Positions 59,401-64,000 of a stretch of 64,000 nt of DNA are shown piece after piece. This DNA is from Symbiodinium natans (taxonomy: Eukaryota; Sar; Dinophyceae; Suessiales; Symbiodiniaceae), in NCBI GenBank assembly GCA_905221605.1, contig CAJNDS010002572.1, positions 288,001 through 352,000 on the forward strand, given 5' to 3'. A program made the translations under genes and the position numbers. A model generated the notes under the pieces. That model searched no databases. It was not told the origin of the DNA and saw only the letters and a list, made by a program, of their open reading frames with translations. Numbering within the stretch: the first letter of the stretch is position 1; each line of letters opens with the position of its first letter.

Positions 59401-62400
59401 TGGCCTTTCTCCGGGTTGTCGGAGTCTGCGCAGCTTCGAGGGCTTACTGTCGAGACACAAGTCCGGATCATCTTGCAGGTAGAATGAAAATATTGATGTC
59501 TGCACGGGCTTCAAATCCTGCTTTGCCAACAACAACGCAACAGCTTCAGACACAGCTGGCTCATAGACGCTAGCTCCCGACACCGTGCTCTTGTCATTGT
59601 TGAGGCTATGTTGCGGAGGTGCTAGTTGTAAGTCTGAGTCTCTCGGGAGGGATACGCTATCATCCTGGAGCTCAGCCAGTTCTATTACTCGGTGGTGGAC
59701 TTGACAGCCGCTCGAAGCAGTTCACAAGAGCGTCGATAAGTCTTTCCTCACGGCGCGCACTTTACCTTCTCAACTTTCCGAGAGTCCCCATGCGCCCTGG
59801 GTCCAAGGTGTTCTTCAACAAAGATACAGATCTCCGTACCTGGAAGGCAGTGAACCGAAAGCGTCGTGAAGAGTCGTCGCTTGGTGCAAAGGGGGGCGTC
59901 CTTGATTCAGGCTGCGCAAGATTCGGGGGTTTCATGTTCGGCCTTGTTCGGGTTCCTTAAGACCTACACTCAAGAGTCAAGAGATTAGGGTAGATGTCAA
60001 CATTTCGTTCTGCTTGGTAGAATATCCACGCAGTGAGCACATAGTGAGGGCCCTCTCCGCTCCGAAGCCTCAGCTCAAGAAGGTGCCACCCTAAACCCCC
60101 CCGAACGCTCCCCCCAAAACTCCCAAACTTCCGCCATTGAGACCGCAGTCTGGGCTTTGGGAATGCCAAAACCATGTGAAGGAAAAAAGCGCGAGACGCC
60201 TCTTTCGCGAAGCCAGCTCCTGCTGTGCCTGCGGACGCCTCTCTCGCGAAGACGGCTCCTGCTGTGCCTGGCGAAATGGAGGAGGCCGCTGAGGAGGCCG
60301 GCTCGGGCGATTTTGGGGGGGGCCACAAATGGAGTTCCAGCCCCGGTTCATTTCAAAGTGTTGCTGTCGTGTTTAGGGCTTTGCGTGTGAACCCCAAACC
60401 CTGAACTCGAACTACAGCCAGCTTGGAGATGGCTTGGACTCCCTTTTTAGGGTTTAGGTTTTTGGGGTTTGGGGTTTAGGGGGATCTAGATTCAGGAGTA
60501 AGCCCTAAACCTTAAACCCAGTGGTTTGTTTAGAAGGGCTCCTTAAACGGGAGCCTAATACATCATTAGCTTCAAGACATGGCTTATTCAGTAAAGATGG
60601 ATGTGTGGCGTGGGGTTTTAGAAGTACATAGGGATTATTGGGGGATGATGGTGGTAAGTATTTGGGCTATTCAGGCTCCTGTAGTATGCCTCAGCCCTGG
60701 GCCCTCAAATCCCGAAATAGCTCTGAGATGGCCCCGGTTGCCAAGACGTGGACCTTTGAACTATGGAGCAGGACGTACTCGGAGGTATACAAGTCGGGTT
60801 ACACGTAGGGTCATCCTGCTTTATCTAGGGTACCTATAAACCCCACTTCTGAATGCCAATTGGGCTCCAAGCATACGACTCTCCATGCCCCGAAGCCTTA
60901 CATCCGCGGCTTTCCCAAAACCAGCAGCGGTGCCCTCCAGAAACTTAAACCTCAACCAGCTTACAGACATGCCAGTGCATCTTCCGTCTGTGCCCTTATG
61001 GTCCACGCCATTCTGGTACACTTCGCTGTCGTTGAGAGTGCCACAAAAGGCCCGCTCAACCCCCACGTGTGGAACCTAAACCCTGAACCCGGAAACGCTA
61101 CACCCTGAAGCCCAAACCGTTCTGAACTCCCCCGAAGCCCGAGATGTCAAACCCTAAACCCTACAGCCCCCCACTGAAGCCCTGCAAACCCTTTCTGCCC
61201 TAAGACCTCTTCAGGCAGAAGCCCCGCCGGAGCCTGCAGAAGCCCCGCAGGAGCCGTCGGCGGACATGGAGGATGGGCTCCGTTACTGCTCCGTACTGTT
61301 GGCTTCACGGGGTTCAGGGGTTTTAGGGGCTTAAGGTTTGGGAGTTACAAAGGTGGGGTTGTGGGATGATTTTCAGGGCTTGGGAGTGCAAGCGTAGGGT
61401 TAAGAGGATTTTGCAGGGCTCCGCGAGGGTTTTCCAGGATTCGTGCAGCAGGGTTTCGCGATTCAGTTTTTCGGTGCCGTGGGATTCGGAATCAAGATGC
61501 AGAATTCTAATGACTGTGCTTGAAGAGATCGCTGTTTTGCTTCCGCTGGCTCCCCATGTTCAGGGGATCGTACAACAGCCAAGAAGCTTCTGAAGGGCAC
61601 GGAAATCTACGATCAAACTAAACCTCCCCCCACCCTACAAGCAGGTCGTGTACAAGACGGACCTCATCCCGATCAGGAGCCTTGACATGCCCTGGATGCG
61701 GTTTCGGTTTAGGGTTTAGGGTTTAGGGTTTAGGGTTTAGGGTTTAGGGTTTAGGGTTTAGGGTTTGGCCTTTGGGGGTTCGTTGTTTTGGTGTCTCGGG
61801 GAGCCTGAGAACCCGAAGCTTCCAAACCCTAAACCTTCGAGATTTCTGAGTCCGTGTGCCGGCTCCAGTTTCAGGTTCGGAAGGTTCGCTTCTTCTCTGG
61901 CAGCAAGGAGTCAGCTATCATCGTCCATGAGCACGATATAGGGTTCATGCGAATTGTGGGTGTCCGTGTTTAGTACAACAGATCAACCGTATTGCCGCAC
62001 TTTCTGAGGAGCACCCCATCTCGATCACCCAGAATTATCTTGAGAGTCACGTCCCAAACTCCAAACGCCCCCAAGAAAGACAGTGCTTGTTTGCTAAGCT
62101 CTTTCGAGGATAGAGGGGATGTGCTACTCGCGGGAGAAGCCCATCTTCACAAACGTTAACGCAGCTTGGCGTGACCGGGGAAGTGCCAGCTACTAGCTCG
62201 AGAACTTGTGAGGGGTAGGGTTTGGGATCTAGGGTGAGGCCTGTGGCTGCGTGTAAGCAGTTTCTCTGGTTGCAGCTGCAGGCTTCGAAAGTATGGCTTT
62301 AGCGGGTTGGTGGTCAACAATAGTTTGGGAAGGCTGGCAGGTTCTGAGCCGCCCGGCCGCCGCGGTGAAGCGCTCCAATGAGCGAAGCCTTAGTATAGAC

Positions 62401-63655
62401 ATTGATACAGATATGTCTGGGGTTGAATCGCGTTTTGTGGTTTTCTATACCTCCTAGGACGGGTTAGAACCGGCAGTACTTGCCAGAACCCCCCCCCCCA
62501 CACCCCCCAACCCCAACTCCAACTCCAACCCTACAAGCCCTTAGAGCCTTGTCTCAACCTTCATGGGCCCTACCAACTTTCGACAAACCCCCAAAACAAA
62601 ACTGTGAAACCCCCTTTCAAACCCTGAACAACCCCCTATCAAACCCCTAAAATTGTTCCTGAAAGGTGTCGGTCCAGCAGGGCCAGCTGGTGGCCGTCAC
62701 GGGCCCCCACGGCTCCGGAAAGGCCACGCTGCTGAGGCAGCGCAGAAGGTGGTGAGAGTGATACAGGGGTCGGAGTAATTTCTAGTAGTATTCCCTTACG
62801 GTTCCTAGGCAGGATACTCTAATCACCCCAAAAACCCTGGTTTGATTATTAAGGCCCCTACAGTAAGGCAAGTGGTGCCTGTGTGAGGGGGCAGGCTTGG
62901 TTTTCTTGTGCAAAATCAAGGATTGCATTCTCGGGCTTTTGGGATTCAAGTTTAAGGGCAGTTGAGCTTCTCAAGATAAAAAGCCAACCCCCTCGACCCT
63001 CAACTCCTAGAAACCCTCATGCCTAAGCTCAAAAGACCAAAACAGCAAGCGGGTGATGGGAGCGGAGGGCCCCTTCCAAACCCCTTGCCCACGCCAAAGA
63101 GCTGCCAGAGAGTTTTGTCAGTGCCCCCACTTGAGAAGAATCATCCTAGGATCGCCATGAAATCCTTCATGGAATCTTCTTTCCGTACGGCGTCTTGCGC
63201 TCTCGGGGTTGATCCACGACCCCCCCAAGCAAGTTTCCTTCCTTGCAAGTTTCCCTGAGGTTGCTGGGGCATGTGGTCTTCCCACAGGAGATCCCCGAGC
63301 TTCTTCTGGGAAGTGAAAGAGATGTCAAAGCAACCCCAAGAACGCCGTTCAGAGCCCCGAAAAAGGCAAAGAGCCGAAAGGATTTCTTAGGCTCTCCGGA
63401 TGTTGCAGCATTCTGGTGCGCTTCAAGGCGCTTTGACCGGGGTTCAGGGTTGAGGGGCTTGGCTTTGTGACAGTTTTTTTCCACAATTCCTACTGCTGAA
63501 GTGCAGTCAACCGAGGTTTTGGAAAGGTTTTTAACTTCGGGTTATTTGGATACGGGACTCTTCAGCTTGAGCACAAGCTCGCAGGAGGGCTTCATCTTCA
63601 TCCCGTCGCACCTCCGCGTGCTGCATGTCACCCAGGAGCCGCGCACAGAGGGGGG
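44288..63655 (+). CDS. Calx-beta domain protein fused to an ABC-transporter-like region (very large, cut by window edge)
   Basis: Ordered exons read as one protein. Calx-beta: 44288-44394 (IYFVEEDEDFLEVDIMRLGN, GTVTVDYYT), ~45350-45393 (EDGSAKAGKQYQRAAG), ~45557-45590, ~46206-46262 (YRQSIQIQTISNKFW), ~46728-46772 (LEFKIHLANPAGG) and 47224-47330 (LRSCRVKVIDGDTFPSSK). Helical and membrane region: ~48311-48414 (VRTFVTLIVDEFRRLV), 52476-52586 (LQLFLQRSLYRKYLNYS), 54926-55011, 55401-55536 (AMYFIVAMPVSMLIYFTI), ~56291-56351, 56733-56854 (RYRLVADYFQRPAASDCYEY), 57082-57126, ~57715-57790, 58220-58290, 58530-58590 and ~58704-58792 (SLGTFLATVGIMILGM). ABC part: 61635-61707, 61881-61945, ~61978-62055, 62666-62742 (Walker A GPHGSGKATLL) and ~63570-63650 (FIFIPSHLRVLHVTQEP). 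In Walker A the Lys is followed by Ala-Thr rather than Ser/Thr. The Q-loop, signature and Walker B lie beyond the window. A calcium-responsive or lipid/ion exporter role is only a guess. Confidence 0.72.
46049..46110. repeat. (GAT)n trinucleotide repeat
   Basis: About thirteen GAT units, an interruption (GACCGTGATGAC), then more. It lies within a 192-codon open frame that happens to share its frame with the Calx-beta exon at 46206. It would encode poly-Asp. I think it is intronic because the Calx-beta domain needs no insertion here, but an acidic insert cannot be excluded. Confidence 0.85.
48670..48725. repeat. (TACATA)n-type AT-rich tract
   Basis: Alternating ATATACATATATACATATAC for about 55 bases in a presumed intron of the large gene. 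Similar tracts occur at 34617-34640, 53134-53206 and 54617-54652. Confidence 0.85.
48922..48990. repeat. TTTAGGG array
   Basis: About eight imperfect TTTAGGG units. A hydrophobic island just upstream (48838-48905, RNIKRLTVLLLQAFLALGIF) may be an exon of the large gene. Confidence 0.85.
49203..49322 (+). CDS. possible membrane exon of the large gene
   Basis: The frame reads PPQNVGPGATGTSFFVASAP and then TAFFIIESTMRENFATI. The minus strand is open as well. The position between the Calx-beta part and the clear membrane exons suits the large gene, but this is inference from order. Confidence 0.35.
50098..50640. repeat. CCATGG-rich minisatellite, two long units
   Basis: Dense CCATGGG/GGGGCCATGG and GGGCGGAGCGGGCGG units form two related blocks (about 50098-50290 and 50334-50560), each ending CATGCACTGGGGCCCTTTA...CTAGAGGCATAGGGCCAGG. 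A third partial copy carries a TAAAGTCATCTGAT duplication. Open frames on both strands are Pro/Ala- or Gly-rich artefacts. Confidence 0.85.
50725..50760. mobile_element. fragment of family D element
   Basis: GGGTGTTCTTAAGCAAATAGTAG matches the right end of the family D copies at 14855 and 25021. No matching left end is seen nearby, so it is a solo end. Confidence 0.4.
53095..53206. repeat. AT-rich tract with (TA)n
   Basis: AATAATAAGAAGAAGAAG is followed by about 70 bases of TATATA/TACACA alternation. It lies in a presumed intron of the large gene. Confidence 0.9.
53839..54051 (+). CDS. membrane-segment exon candidate of the large gene
   Basis: The frame reads GKLTFGMLLLQFALFFAWEL and continues CYQNTWVHMTRIFVPSFLTV, a strong hydrophobic helix plus a second amphipathic one. 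It is on the plus strand between other candidate exons of the large gene. A donor may lie near 54000, before the telomere-like units at 54050. It is probably the membrane domain. Confidence 0.42.
   Translation, partial: PMGKLTFGMLLLQFALFFAWELQFCYQNTWVHMTRIFVPSFLTVLYNFLARTPSISALTSALNLTPRPKL
56451..56484. repeat. (CT)n microsatellite
   Basis: About 14 CT units between two exon candidates of the large gene. Likely intronic. Confidence 0.88.
58296..58345. repeat. TTTAGGG units after an exon
   Basis: About four TTTAGGG-type units begin right after the exon ending near 58290. The next exon at 58530 is preceded by CCCTAAACC (58515-58525), giving the inverted arrangement across one intron. Confidence 0.75.
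60549..60876. repeat. composite repeat F-E, copy 2
   Basis: This is the counterpart of 37502-38164. It carries CATCATTAGC..., CAGGCTCCTGTAGTATGCCT, CCCGAAATAGCTCTGAG and a family E element (60771-60876, left arm ACGTACTCGGAGGTATAC, right arm AACCCCACTTCTGAATGCC...CTCCAAGCATACG). It lacks the telomeric arrays of the first copy. Confidence 0.65.
60771..60876. mobile_element. family E inverted-repeat element, copy 2
   Basis: It shares TCGGGTTACACGTAGGGTCA and AACCCCACTTCT with copy 1 at 38049. The arms are imperfect inverted repeats of about 30-37 bases. It is about 106 bp and has no ORF. Confidence 0.62.
61708..61880 (+). other. intron of the large gene with telomeric ends and TTCGG edges
   Basis: TTCGG occurs at 61703-61707 and 61876-61880. 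Joining gives MPWMRFR|KVRFFSGSKES in frame. The intron opens with about eight TTTAGGG units (61708-61768) and carries CCAAACCCTAAACC (61822-61836) towards its 3' end. It is 173 bases long. Confidence 0.72.
62666..62742 (+). CDS. Walker A exon of the ABC domain
   Basis: The frame reads VSVQQGQLVAVTGPHGSGKA and then TLLRQ. QQGQLVAVTG is the usual strand leading into the P-loop of ABC ATPases. The canonical GxxGxGK(S/T) here ends GKAT. The next plausible exon pieces are at about 63287 (EIPELLLG; CAG shared at both edges) and 63570. Confidence 0.75.
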
Positions 63656-64000
63656 CCCTTGGAACGGGGATTCGGAGGGTGAACCTTCGTGGACCAAAGA
63701 ACAAGAAAGCCGGGCTTTTGCTTGAGAACTTTGAAGAATTGAGGCCTGAGATTCGTAGCAGTCGGGCAAGCGACCTATGGCGGTTCATCTAAACTCCCGA
63801 TTTTTTGCGGAAGGGTATACTACGAAATGACCCCACAACAAAGCTATGGACCCCAGCCCCAAAGCCCTCGACACCTTCCGGAGCCCCACCCCAACCCTGA
63901 AACTCTACCGCTCCAGGAAGCGCTGCTCATGAACCTCTCCCCTTGGCGGACACTCGGCTTGTGGGTTCAAGAAGGTAGGGTTTAGGGGTTTTGGGGAGTT

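Noticed and set aside
1-64000. Chromosome end or subtelomere
   Set aside because: TTTAGGG and CCCTAAA arrays occur in both orientations across the interior, between and inside genes, with no terminal uniform array.

Overview
The window looks like nuclear DNA of a photosynthetic dinoflagellate (confidence about 0.85). The grounds are: a light-harvesting chlorophyll a/c (peridinin-type) protein gene at 27.3-32.6 kb split into at least ten small exons; introns with GT, GC and GA donors whose two edges share 2-7 bp direct repeats; every recognisable gene on the plus strand; no bacterial-style operon, ribosome binding site or continuous long ORF; and plant/alveolate-type telomeric repeats (TTTAGGG / CCCTAAA) scattered through the interior. 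The window is not a chromosome end, because arrays of both orientations occur throughout.

Layout. 0-4.3 kb: 3' part of a multi-exon gene for a polytopic membrane protein resembling the C-terminal, TRP/polycystin-like half of large protist EGF-type surface proteins. 4.3-27 kb: a repeat-dense stretch with many exon-sized open islands on the plus strand (20-60 codons each) that I cannot assign to families, interleaved with telomeric arrays and small inverted-repeat elements. 27.3-32.6 kb: the complete light-harvesting gene, whose last intron holds a five-copy satellite built from telomeric arrays. 33.4-43.7 kb: further unassigned plus-strand exons, including one reading frame interrupted by an inverted-repeat element, a terminal exon ending at 41556, and Cys/Trp-rich exons. 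44.3 kb to the right edge: one very large gene (at least 19 kb) encoding a Calx-beta domain, then membrane-spanning segments, then the start of an ABC ATPase domain with a Walker A motif; it runs out of the window.

The feature that organises the window is the intron structure. Small elements of 90-120 bp with terminal inverted repeats form at least four families (called A, B, D and E here). Three joins give a testable picture: removing a family A element from the light-harvesting gene (29507-29627), a family A element at 20392-20534 and a family B element at about 36478-36572 restores an open reading frame each time, with GTAC, ACGG and CAT as the shared flanks. The telomeric arrays follow the same geometry: exon-like islands tend to have CCCTAAA upstream and TTTAGGG downstream, so many introns begin with TTTAGGG and end with CCCTAAA, which is itself a terminal inverted repeat that could fold into a long RNA stem. 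I interpret these as introner-type elements, some with telomeric-repeat ends. The structure is seen in the sequence; the splicing and mobility are inference.

Nothing in the window identifies a promoter. No canonical tRNA, rRNA, CRISPR array or complete transposase gene was found. Exon limits outside the light-harvesting gene are approximate, and many GC-rich islands are open in more than one frame, so the low-confidence entries mark coding potential and do not establish genes.
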